From positions 2,828,381 to 2,892,380 of the forward strand of contig OZ038323.1 of NCBI GenBank assembly GCA_964035795.1: a stretch of DNA of 64,000 nt. Direction: 5' to 3'. The translations under genes were made by a program, and so were the position numbers. The notes under the pieces are model-generated. The model was not told the DNA's origin. It saw only the letters and a program-made list of their open reading frames with translations, and made no database searches. The first letter of the stretch is position 1. The number at the start of each line of letters is the position of its first letter. Below, piece after piece: positions 36,012-47,320 of this stretch. This DNA is from Pterobdella sp. o SKG-2022. Lineage: Eukaryota; Annelida; Clitellata; Hirudinida; Piscicolidae.

Positions 36012-39000
36012 ATGATCTGTTTAACTATAGTGTTTGGAGTTTGTACATTTGGTCTATTTTGGTATTTTACTAACAAAAAATCAAAATATATCAGTTTAAA
36101 TGGAAAAACTGTTGTTATTGTAGGGGCTAGCTCAGGAATAGGAGAAGGTATTTGATGTTTATTTCTACAAACCTGTTCTATAATTTTTAAAATTTTTCAA
36201 AAATGCAAACTCCAAATTAAATTTTTCAGCATGTGCTGAAGAGTTTCACAAAGAAGGTTGTCGTTTGATCTTGTGTGCCAGAAGGATATATGAGTTAGAA
36301 AAAGTAAAACAAAAACTTTTGGCATCTGTACGTGCAAAATTAAAAAAATCTTTTTCTATATAGTATTTCTACTTTAGGATGTGAGCAACAAAGAAAAGAT
36401 TGAGATACATTCCTTAGATATAACAGACAGTGATAATGTAAAAAAGCTTTTTGTTGATCTGAAATTAGACATCTTGGTAAACAATGCAGGCATAGGTTTT
36501 AGAGGAAAAATTATTGACACAGATATGCAAGTTCATAAGAAAATCATGAATGTAAACTATTTTGGTCAAGTTGAAGTGACTAACAGTTGGTTGAAACTTT
36601 TTTTTCCTCATATCAAATTTCAATTATGTCATTTCCAAACCCAGCTTCTTATTAATAAAACATTTGTACTTAAGGTGCTCTTCCTTCCTTACTGAAACAA
36701 GGATCAGGACACATAGTCTTCATCAGTAGTTTGCAAGGAAAACTCTCCATCCCATTTAGATCTGCATGTATTGAGATTTTAACATTATATTATGATCTTT
36801 AAGCAAAGGCTTTTTTCACAGTTTTTTAAAACTAGATTTTTTGTTTTAACAATTCATTCATTATTAATCAAAAGCTTTTCACTCAGTTTCCTAATAATTC
36901 ACAGATTCAGCTTCAAAGCATGCCTTACAAGCCTTTGCTGACTGCTTGAGGGCTGAAATGCATGAAAACAATATCAAAGTAGGTCCAAAAATTTTAAAAA
37001 TATTTGAAAAAAAATTAATTAAAATTTAGTTTATATATATATATAAACTTCAGATCCGATCCCAACTTGGCTATTGAAACAAATAGCAAGCTCAATAGCA
37101 CCTTTTTTAATTAGCATCTTTAATTCCTCTTTCAAATCAGGAACTGTTCCTCAAGGTTTGAAGTTAGCCTGTGTGACTCCGATATTGAAAAAACCCAATC
37201 TGAACCAATTTGAGCCATCCTCCTATAGACCAATTTCAAATGTCCCAGTCTTATCAAACATACTGGAACGGTTGGTTTTAGAAAGGACACGTAGTTATTT
37301 GGTTGAAAATGATCTTCTTCCAAGATTTCAGTCTGCTTATCGCCTTTTTCATTCAACAGAAACTGCTATCACAAAAATCCACATGGATATTTTAAAAGCA
37401 GCTGATGAAGGTAGGTTTAGTCTTTTGATATTGTTGGATCTTTCCTCAGCCTTTGATTTAGTTAATCATAATATTTTAATAAATAAGCTATATTCAAAAT
37501 TCTGTTTTAAGGGTTTAGTTTTAGAATGGTATAAGAGCTATTTAAATAATCGGTGTTATTTTACTAATAATAGTGTAAGGAATAATTTATTTCATCTCCA
37601 TACTGGTGTGCCACAAGGCTCTGTAATCGGCCCGCTCTTATTTAATCTGTATTCTAGTGATCAATTGCATAAAGACATAACTTGAGTTTTCACCAATATG
37701 CAGATGACACACAATTGTATTCTAGTTGTGTTCCTGGTGAAACTGAGCAATTGCAGAACAGATTATCTGACTGTGTCGATGAGATGGCAGCCTGGATGGA
37801 ATCCAATAGTCTTAAACTCCAAAACTGAAGCTATATGGTTTTCTTCTTTGAGAAAGGTGAACAAGTTACCAACCAAACAGATAAGGATACTGGATACTTT
37901 CATATCACCTTCAGAAAGTGTCAAGAGCCTGGGTGTTTTCATGGATAGAGACTTGAGCATGAACTCATATATAAGTAAGATGTTGCAAGCAGGCTTTTCA
38001 GCTCTCAGGCAGATAAGGTCCATTAAGAAGTTTCTTTCTTATGAATCGTTGAGGACCCTTGCTGTTGCTTTGATTCTGAGCAGAATAGATTATTGCAACA
38101 CATTGTTAGGCTAGGATATGGTCCAAATACATATCGGAAAGACTCATACCTATCTCTGAAATACCTGAAAGGCGAAAGCTTAGATCTTCGGACTCAACCA
38201 ATTTATACGTCTCTAAGTCCAAAATGTCTAGTATTGGAAAGCGTAGGTTTGAGGTTGAAAGCCCAAGTTTATGGAACGGCTTGCCGGAAAGCTAAAGAAG
38301 GGTATGGAAAGTGAAGGACTTTGGAAAGAGACTAAAAACTAGTTTTTTCAAATATTAAGCTGTTATAACCTATTATTATAATAGAATATTTTACAAATAT
38401 CAAGTGATCTTGAAACTCTCTGAGTTAAACATCACTATAATAAACCTCGTAGATTATTATTGATTATTATTAAGAATTGAAAATACTCGTATATATAAAG
38501 CTGAGATTTAATATCCGATATGGGAGCTCTTAAATGATTCATTGAATAAAGATTCATGGTGAGACTCGTAAAAACTTTTTTAAAAATTTTTTATTCGTTA
38601 AAACTGACGTACAAAATTGAGTTAAAACCAAAGAAAATAGAAAAAATTAAGATAAGAAATATGAAAAATCCAATCAAAAGTCTTTACTTTGACGCTGCAG
38701 AGTGTAGTTACATAAAAAAACATCGAAAAAAAATCAAATTTAAATTTTGTAATAAAGGGTTACTATAACTTGTAATAAAGTCGTGTAGATCAAAATTATA
38801 GGTTAATTGTTTATACAAGTTTAACAAAAAATACAGCACTTTTCAAACAAAATCTTTTAAAAACCAGCATTAATAGACCACAATTTATATTGCAAACAAA
38901 AAAAGGCCATAAAAAACGAAAAATTATAAAAAAAAACGTACACGAAGTTTCTGCTCAGAACAATATTGAGTCTACCCTCCAAAGGCCTGTTATCTAACCC

Positions 39001-42000
39001 AAACCATGTCTTTCTGCCCATCAATATCGCGTTTCTTTTCTCTGTACGAGTTATATAATGATAGTGGAAATAAAAGTAAGAAAGTAAATAAAAAAAACTA
39101 AAAAGCAGTAGAAAAATTTGGAAAAATGAATAAACTAAACACAAAGTAGAGGTGATAGTAATAAACAATAATATTATTTCTAAGCACCATATTTATTTTA
39201 TAATGCCCGTAATAGTAATTTTTTTTTCTAATTTGTCGAAACTGCGTAAATCATGGAAATCGCTTCTAGAAATTATCCACCAAAACCCCTCTTCATAATT
39301 CTTTTTGCAATCGCCAACCCAACTCATGAACCGTCGCGATAAGTTGAGCTTGAAACTATTGGATTCAATCACGAGTATGGTTATAGTAGCATTCACTTGA
39401 GAGGTTTATAGACTTCATGGTTATTACATGGATATGAATAACTCAAGAGAGGTGAATTATAAATTACGAAAATCGACTTTTGAGCTGTTATTTCAACTCA
39501 AACAGGATAAATATTTTCGCCATTATCATCTTTTTGATCTTTGTTTTTGTAATGATAATAAAATAATTAGAATCTACAAAGTATATTAACGTGATGTTTC
39601 ACCCAAGGAGTTTCAAGATCACAAATGATGATAATAATAATAATAATAATAATAAGCATAATTGAAAGTTTTCCATCGTAGTTTTTGTCTTAATAATAAT
39701 AGTAATAATAACCTTTATCATAATTATCTATATTATTATAATTGTTATCATTTTATTTTTTATTATCACCACTCACTGGGATCATTTGTTTTCATCGTAG
39801 TCTTCTTGAAATGCCTCATATCCCCTCTGATCAAAATAATCAAATTTTTGATAATGTAATGATTATTATGAAAAACTACAATAACAAAAATAATAACTAC
39901 GAAAAAAGAAGAAAAAAAAATTGAAAAAACGACATCAAAAAACGGAAATTAAGTTTAAAATGAATAAAAATGAAAAAATAATCTCACCATTAATTGAAAG
40001 AACTACTAAAATTGTGAAACATAACAAACATCATATCACCCATGAGTTATCCATGTTGTCAATTTTTTTTTCTTCAACTGTTATCATTATGTTGAATTTT
40101 TTCACCATGAAAATAAAAATTATCTTGAAAAAACAATCATCAAAAAAACAGTTTATTTAAACATTTAAAATAGTATGAGTGAAAATGTCATAAATCATTT
40201 TTATATTTTTTTTCAGAGACACCTCATGTATTTTTTATTTAGTAATTATCTAAAAAATACAGTTTTGAGGAATTCATACATTTTTTAAAAATTGGGCTAT
40301 CTATATTAACGAAAATAATAATTAAAAAAAATAATAATAGTAATAATAATAATTAAAAAAAAAATAATAGTAATAATAATAACAAAAAAAAAAATAATAA
40401 TAGTAATAATAATAATAAAAAAAAATAATAATAGTAATAATAATAATAATTTTAACAATAATAATAACAGTAATAATAATAATAATGATAATAATAATAT
40501 TATTATTATTATTAAGATTTTTATAGCGCACAGTTATCAATTCAAGATTGCTTCAGAGGCACTCAAGGTTTGTAAGAGATTATGACTGGGGATGTTTATG
40601 GTATAAGTGAGTTTTCAAAAGTTTGCGAAAGTTCATGAGAAAAGGCGATGAGCGCAGGTTAGAAGGAAGTGAATTCCACAGACGTGAAGCCTGGTGAGAA
40701 AAAGAGCGACTAGTAAACAAGCCTGAAGAAACAGGTTGATGAAGCTGGAGACCAGAGTGCAAGAATCTGAGTGGTTGACGTGTGTGTCTGATTGACAAAA
40801 GATCAAAAAGATAAGCAGGTTGTTCAAGCTTGAGAGTGCATGCAATGAGCCAAAGTAATTTAAACTTGCATCTTTGGGAGATAGGTAGCTAGTACAAACG
40901 ATCAAGACAGTCGCTGGAAGAGCTGAAATAATCAGCTTGAAAAACCGTCTTGGCCGCTTGGTTTTGGAAAGCTTGAAGTTTGCATAAAAGATAGTTTGGC
41001 TGCCCGCAAAGGAGAGAATTACAGTAGTCCAATCTGGAAAGAACTAGTGAGATAAAGAGGGCATTAGAGTGGAAAGAGGTAAGAATTTGCGTACTTGTTT
41101 CATGGCATTGATATGGAAATTGGAAGATTGGATTATTTGAGAAATAAAGTGAGCAAAGTTCAAATTTGAATCTAAGGTGACACCTAAGATTTTGAGCTTA
41201 GAAGAGATAAGAAGTGTAGTGCAGTCGAGAGTTACCACAGAAAGGAGATTGTATTTTGCTAAAAGACGAGAGCTGCCGACAAACATCACTTTACTTTTAG
41301 TAGGGTTTAGTTTCAGTTGACTTTGGAAAAATCAGGAGTTTAGAGCAGAAAGACAACTGGATAATTTAAGGAAAGTGAGGCTAGAATCTGGGTGAGAGAC
41401 TCCGGTGAAGAGTGATGTCATCAGCGAACTGGTGAAAAAGCAAGTCGTGCTGTACAATAATGCTACACATGGGTGATGTATAAAGAGAGAAGAGGATTGG
41501 TCCCAGAACGGAGCCCTGCGGCACGCCTGAGTTGAGTGATGTAAGAGAAGGAAAGAAATTGTCCATTTTAACGAGCTGAGAACGTTGAGAGAGGTAAGAG
41601 CGAAACCAAGAAAGAGCGAGATCAAAAACATTGAAGTGTCTATTCAGAATATCAATTAAGATATTGTGATCGAGAGTGTCAAAAGCAGCAGAAAGGTTTA
41701 GCGAAACCAAAACGACCGCACGTCCAATAGAGCAGATGTTGCGAAGACTGTCAGTGATGCGTAAGAGTGTGGTTTCTGTTGAGTGGTGTTTGCGATATGC
41801 TGATTGGAAAGAATTAAAATTAGGAGATGATGAAACATGAGAAGTTATTCTGGAATGAACGAGTCTTTCGATAATTTTTGAAATGGTGTTTAAGTTAGAA
41901 ATAGGACGGTAGTTCGAAGGAATGGTAGGGTCCAAATTGCCTTTCTTAAGCAAAGGGAAAACTTGTGCTGTTTTAAAGGAGGCGGGGAATACTGCTTGTG

Positions 42001-45000
42001 AAAAAGACAAGTTGGTAAGTTTGGAAATTATTGGAGCAAAGAGGTGAAAAAAGCGTTTTGAAGTGGATGTGGGGATTAAGTCTAATGGAGAAGATTTGTT
42101 GGGTAAAGAGCCAATTAGCCTACTTACTTCTTGAATACTGACAAACTAAAAATAAGAGAGTGGTCTTCGATTGTCTAGTAGAATAGGGTCTGTGCAGCGC
42201 AAAATGGACGTTGGCAAAGATTTGTGAATAAGAGCGATTTTCTCTTTAAAAAAGTTACTAAAGGTATTCACAAGATTGATAGCTTCTGAAGAGCTGCGTG
42301 GCGGAGAAGGAGGAGATCTATGTAAGATGGAGTTGGCAGTTTTCCAAAAAACTTTCGAGTTTGGTTTGACAGATGCAAGCATGTTATTAAAATAATCAGC
42401 ACGGGATTTAAAGATGAGAGCGTGAGCAGTCTTCCGAGATTCCTTGAGGGCAACAAGAAGACTGGCTGGAACAGGCTTGGATGACCTTAACAATAAGGAA
42501 ATTTTTTTCTCAAGTTTTCGTCTTTTTCTTTTGGCGGCAATGGCGTCACTGGATAGCTTGTGATGGGAGTGACTGCTGGGGCGAAAGATGTGGGTGCGAA
42601 AAGGGACATGGTGGTCGATAAGTGATTGAAAAGAGTTGTTCATTGTTGTAAGAAACTCTTCAACTGGAACATTAGAAAGGTTAGTTAGTGTATTATGGAT
42701 ATGTCTGAGATCTTTCTTGAAGACAGCATCATCAAAGTTTTCAAAGGAGCGGGAAATTACAATGCGAGGGGGAAGGGGAGGAGGAGCGAGGTTGAGATTG
42801 CATAAAATAAGATAGTGATCGGAGTGACTAAAGTTTCTCTGCCGGTTTTTATGTATGAGATGACTGTTAGGTTTTGGAGTAATGATGAGGTCAAGGATGT
42901 TACCAAGTCTGTGGGTGGAGAAGTCCATGTGCTGGACCAGCTCGAGTTCACGTAAAAAAGCACTAAGCGGGTTGTCATGAGACGTGCAATTTGGGGTGTT
43001 GAAATCCCAGCCAATATAAAATTTGAAGAAAGAGAATAAAGGAAATAGAGATAAGACGTGAGCTCGCAGATAAAATTGCCGGTGTTTGGAGGACGGTAGA
43101 TCACCGATAGAAACAAACAGTGTGACGAAAAAGACATTTTGGCTGTCAATAATTCAAAAGAAGAGTGGGACGGGGATTTAATGTTATCCAAGCTAATGGA
43201 GTTTAATGGGTCGGTGTGAGTGCAAGACATGAAAGCCATGAGGCACAATGTCATATTTTTTGACATTGTCTGCGTTTTTAGGAATCCAAGTTTCCGTCAA
43301 AGCAATAATGTCAAGTTTAAGAGAAAAGATAGGATCGAGTATAATAGAAGATTTACTACGAGTAGACCTAGGATTAAGGAGAGCGAATTTAGTAGACAAA
43401 GGTACATTGTGGACTTTAGGATGAGAGGCTGACCGTCATTCCCAAGCCGTACGTCCCATCTTGAGTCGCACTTGTTGTGTATAAAGGGGACAAGAGGAGG
43501 ATGTTGTGACGTGGTCATGGCAAGAACGCTTTGATTTAAAGCAGGGAACACAAAAGGAAGGAGAGATTTTAGGGCAGTTTCCACACGAATGGTCTTTGCC
43601 GCAGTGCTCACATACTCTAGGATTTTCGCACTTAGATACGTTATAACCATAAGTTTGACAATTCAGACATCTAGTTGGATGGATGCAAGAGTGGAAAGGG
43701 AATATACCAAAAGAGAGATGTACATTCTTGGACTTGTTCAGCATAGGGAAAACATTGCTTGGAACTTGGATAAGCCAGTCACGAGTAGAAGGGTTTCGTG
43801 CGTTGGGCCTGTGCCTAAAGGCACGGAAAGCGTTGAGATCAACAGATGGAAAAAGGAGATTGAAAGAGGTTTCAAGTTTCTCATCAGTAGCCCATGTGGG
43901 TAGACCCAAAACGGTGATTGTTGGATTCGAAAAAACTGGGTCGTGGAGGCGTATGTTGGGAAGAGAAGAAAGATAAAGTTTGGCATCTTTGAATGAATCA
44001 GCAGAGTCAGCTTCCCAGACAACAGCATCAGTAGACTCTCGAACATGCTTAGGAAAAGATTTAAAGGCTTGTTGTGAAAAGTTGATGGATGAAACCAATC
44101 TCCTGCACAATTCACTAGGAGTCTCACCTGTGGTTGAGATAACTTTGGTGGAATATTTAATAATGGGTGGGGTTTTTTTAATAGAAGGGATTTTATGTTG
44201 GATGGGGAGGAGTGAGTGTGAAATTTTGTTAGTGGATGGATGAGAGAGGGTGTGCATGTTTTTTGATTTGACAATAGTGCTGTAAGTAGGTTGAGATGAG
44301 TTAGTAGTAAGAATAGACGTGGTTGAATTGGTTGGTGTGAATGATTCTAGGGGAATTAATGGTGGAAAATTATTAATTGAACTGAGAGATGAAGTGGTTG
44401 TAGAAGCAGAAAGTGAAGAGGTTGAAGATGTCTTGCTTGTAGATGAAGTTGAAGAAGTTGTTGAAGCTGAGGTTGATGAAGATGAAGTAGTAATAGGAGA
44501 TGAACTAGTCAAAGAGGTGGTTGAAGTTGAACTAGTCGAAGAGGTGGTTGAAGTTGAACTAGTTGAAGATGAGCTAGTTGAGAAAAAGGTGGTAGCTGGA
44601 GGAAACTTAGAAGGAGAAGTAATTGAAAGAGAGGGAATGGTCGAACAGAAAAATAAAAATAAAGTGGTTGAGGAAGTATGGATTGCTGATTGAGATGTTG
44701 AAGATGTAGTCGTCTTCGGTTTTCGCCCTCTTTTTTTGCTTCCTCAGACTTTAAAAAGTCTGACATTGCTACGTAATGTGCTAAGCGCTGTCTTAATACT
44801 ATCAATTTTTGAAATAATATTTGTGATGGCGGACATTTTATCGACCATAGAACAATTGATCTACTCTGTATCGTTCCAATTTTAGTATATGTAACCCTGA
44901 AGGGTTACACACACGCATATATATATATATATTAAATGAAAAACATTTGAAGTATTAAATTTAAAACTAATCAGGTGACAGTTGTGTCTCCAGGTTACGT

Positions 45001-45865
45001 TAAAACTTCTCTCTCAGTGAATGCCTTGCAAGCTGATGGTGGTTTGCATGGAGGTCGGTTGTTATGGTTCTCCACATTGAACTCAATTTCCAATGGATTT
45101 TATTTTACGTCGTGTTTTTTAAGTTGCGTTTTTCGCCTCAGTTTAATATTTAATATAACTTTCTGCAAAATCATTAAATCTCCAGTGAGCATCTATAATA
45201 TGACAGAAAAAAAGATAAAAATTATGGAAATCATACATTGAGTTTCAATATAATTAAAATCTTTTAAAAAATCTCAGTAATCATATCATAATAATTTCTA
45301 TAGATCAACCCTATTATAACTACTTATTATTATAACGTCTTGAGGCACACTACATTGAGCGAATAATAAAAATGAAAATTTAGCTACTATATCTATAATA
45401 ACTCCAAAATGCACCACATATCCATTCCAGTGATGGACGAGAACCAACTTAAAGGCCTGCCTGCCAAGTATGTTGCTCAGAGGGTTGTTTTGGCGGTCAA
45501 GAAACAACAGACAGGTACCATTGTTGTTTATCATTGCTATGCAGCCAAGATGGATTTAATATATATATTAATTTTGTTGTTAATTTAATCAAAGTAAGTG
45601 TTTTTGATAATATCAAATGTTCAACATTAATAGTATTGCATATTTATTAGCCTTAAATGAAATTTATGAAAAAAAATAGATTTATCAAAAAGTATACAGA
45701 GCTTCTCGTAACTTACATTATCATCAACAAAATAATCGATAAATGCTCAAATTTACAGAGGTATTGGTATGTAGTAAAACACATGAACTAGCCGTCAGTC
45801 TGAGAAACCTGTTGCCCGGCACCTTCTTTAAACTGATGCAGCAGAGAGCCAAGAATAAGTCTTAG
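36012..45865 (+). CDS. DHRS7B: DHRS7B-like membrane-anchored short-chain dehydrogenase/reductase
   Basis: SDR-family NAD(P)-dependent oxidoreductase; DHRS7B is an ER/peroxisome membrane protein linked to ether-lipid synthesis. Eight exons join in phase: 36012-36147, 36230-36327, 36378-36585, 36675-36767, 36905-36978, 44975-45053, 45431-45514 and 45759-45865, giving 292 aa. An N-terminal hydrophobic anchor ([18 protein letters not shown]) precedes the Rossmann glycine motif GASSGIGE. It continues with [11 protein letters not shown], the catalytic serine strand [12 protein letters not shown], the YxxxK active site [12 protein letters not shown] (Tyr codon split across the exon 4/5 junction) and [15 protein letters not shown]. 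The C-terminus ends [18 protein letters not shown]. All catalytic residues are present. The intron of about 8 kb between exons 5 and 6 contains two LINEs, but the flanking exons remain in phase. Confidence 0.93.
37040..38350 (+). mobile_element. 5'-truncated LINE (Jockey/CR1-like RT) in a DHRS7B intron
   Basis: Same orientation as the host gene. RT motifs in the first frame (37074-37685) include [46 protein letters not shown] and [16 protein letters not shown]. The catalytic YADD follows after a frameshift near 37685. A further frame (37698-38114) gives [13 protein letters not shown] and [12 protein letters not shown]. No endonuclease or ORF1 is left, so the copy is dead. Confidence 0.9.
38560..40320. 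other. AT-rich DHRS7B intron sequence between the two LINEs
   Basis: Contains an (AAT)n run near 39628-39656 and A-rich low-complexity sequence. No supported gene; the ORFs here are composition artefacts. Confidence 0.6.
40320..40520 (-). repeat. Composite (AAT)n / A-run microsatellite tail of LINE
   Basis: Four to five higher-order blocks of AAT/AGT triplets punctuated by 8-10 nt A runs, directly abutting the 3' end (TATAGCGCAC, seen inverted) of the minus-strand LINE. Confidence 0.9.
40580..43399 (-). pseudogene. LINE ORF2 (endonuclease plus reverse transcriptase), broken
   Basis: Endonuclease blocks include [10 protein letters not shown] (43193-43399) and [11 protein letters not shown] (42757-43266), then [10 protein letters not shown] and SHSDHYLI (42146-42928). 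The RT core (41381-42010) has [49 protein letters not shown] and FADDITL. C-terminal pieces reach 40580, with [16 protein letters not shown] near the end. At least four frame changes are seen. Confidence 0.88.
43436..44840 (-). pseudogene. LINE ORF1 (gag-like, zinc knuckles)
   Basis: A 358-aa frame (43436-44512) with a Ser/Thr-rich start, an RNA-binding-like middle ([20 protein letters not shown]) and Cys-rich repeats ([34 protein letters not shown]) as in Jockey/I-type ORF1 proteins. The presumed start lies near 44837 ([15 protein letters not shown], coiled-coil-like), but a stop and frame change near 44740 separate it from the main frame. Confidence 0.8.
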
Positions 45866-46393
45866 TTTGTGCAAATCGGCGTTTTATCGGCTTATATCAA
45901 AACTGAATGTCTGCTTTAACGTTTTGAATCGTTTTATTTTTGGTCTTTATAAAATATCAAATATTTGATTACGTGAAAATTTGTAGCAAATCTTAAAGTG
46001 ATTATGATAAAATTTGTTGATTTACACTAACGCAAGCCTCAACTCAATGGTAAAAACTATAATGAAAAGCAATTAGAGTAGAAAACAACGCTTAAAATAG
46101 ATAAATTATGGAATTATCTGTGAAACTGTAAATCAAAGAAGCGTGTTGAAGGATGAGAATGTATCAAATTACTAATGGTTAGATAGGAAATCTCAAAGCT
46201 TAGAAAAGGAAGATTTACTGATAAAGATTCATAACAATGAAGGTAATTGGAACACTAGGAAGATGGCGATAACCTCCCATAATCACAGCAATAATAAAAA
46301 TAATCGACTAAAAAATCATAATTTAAAAAATCAATACGTAACAATTTAAACATAATAACCAAAAACCACTAATAAAAAAAGCTAAAAATACTC
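45866..46393. other. Convergent intergenic region DHRS7B / MRTF
   Basis: About 530 bp of AT-rich sequence between the two stop codons. No feature recognised beyond presumed 3' UTRs. Confidence 0.55.
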
Positions 46394-47287
46394 CTAATCA
46401 TTAAGAAAGTCCATGCCCTCAAGAACGGATTGTGGTGTGTGCATCATGGCATCAAGTTGATTCAAGTCATTGTTACTATTAAATGAGTGGTTGTTGCACT
46501 CGTCTGTTTCCATCACTTGGTTCAGAGATGAAGCGTCGTCGTTGGTGTTGTTGTGTTTGAAAGGCAGAGGGTTGAAGAATTTTGTGTTCCATTGGCTGCT
46601 GACTTTATTGTTGTTGAGGTTGTTATTTTTGTTGCTTTCAAAGTTGTTGTTGTTGATATTGTTATTATTGTAGTTATTGCTATTATTACTATTGATATTA
46701 CTGAAGTTATTACTGTTATTAATATTTATATTATTATTGAAGTTATTATTGTTATTATTCATATTATTATTGTTATTATTTCTCCCATGGAGGTTGTCGA
46801 AGTGGTTTTTCAACATACTTATATAGTTGTTATTATTGTTTTTATTATGTTTATTGTTATCAAAAATATTATTATTATTATTGCTGTTATTGATCACTTC
46901 CATGACGTCATCGAGAGAGTGCGACGTCATCTGATTGGAGGAAATGTCTTGTAAGATAATAACAATAATTTCAATGATAACAATAAAAACGTAGAAAGCA
47001 AGAATAAAAATAATAACAAGGCCAACCATCAGGTTACCAAAACTAGGATTTAGATTGCATAATTTAAGAGGAGTAATTTTAAAAAGATAAAAATCTAAAA
47101 ATTTTTAATGATTAATGAGTTTAAATAGAAATTAAAACAAAAATAATCAATTCAATTTCCAGGCGCCGTAACAAAGGCTTAGGCATTATAACGAGTGCAT
47201 AATAATAACAATTATCGATATACATCACCACAAACAATAAGACAAGATATTAAAAAATCGAATGATCGGATAAATCAATTAGATATA

Positions 47288-47320
<33 letters not shown>

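Larger units (their letters stand above)
40521..44850 (-). mobile_element. Near full-length two-ORF LINE (Jockey/CR1-like), inactive
   Basis: About 4.3 kb, antisense to DHRS7B. From its 5' end it has an ORF1 with a Ser/Thr-rich region and Cys/His knuckles, an apurinic-type endonuclease region, a reverse transcriptase and a 3' UTR ending in TATAGCGC plus (TAA)n. Reading-frame breaks in ORF1's start, between endonuclease blocks and downstream of the RT core indicate that it is not functional. It is less AT-rich than its surroundings. Confidence 0.92.

Noticed and set aside
40322..40540. Poly-Ile/Tyr/Phe ORF
   Set aside because: Translation of the (AAT)n/A-run tail of the LINE.
44319..44693. 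Plus-strand ORF of Glu/Val repeats
   Set aside because: Antisense shadow of the Ser/Thr-rich LINE ORF1.
44896..44915. Short palindrome GTAACCCTGAAGGGTTAC near the LINE 5' end
   Set aside because: Only 8-bp arms and a single occurrence; too short to separate from chance.
46470..46954. Hydrophobic plus-strand ORFs opposite the MRTF C-terminus
   Set aside because: Antisense of AAT-encoded Asn runs; MRTF exon boundaries and domains support the minus strand.
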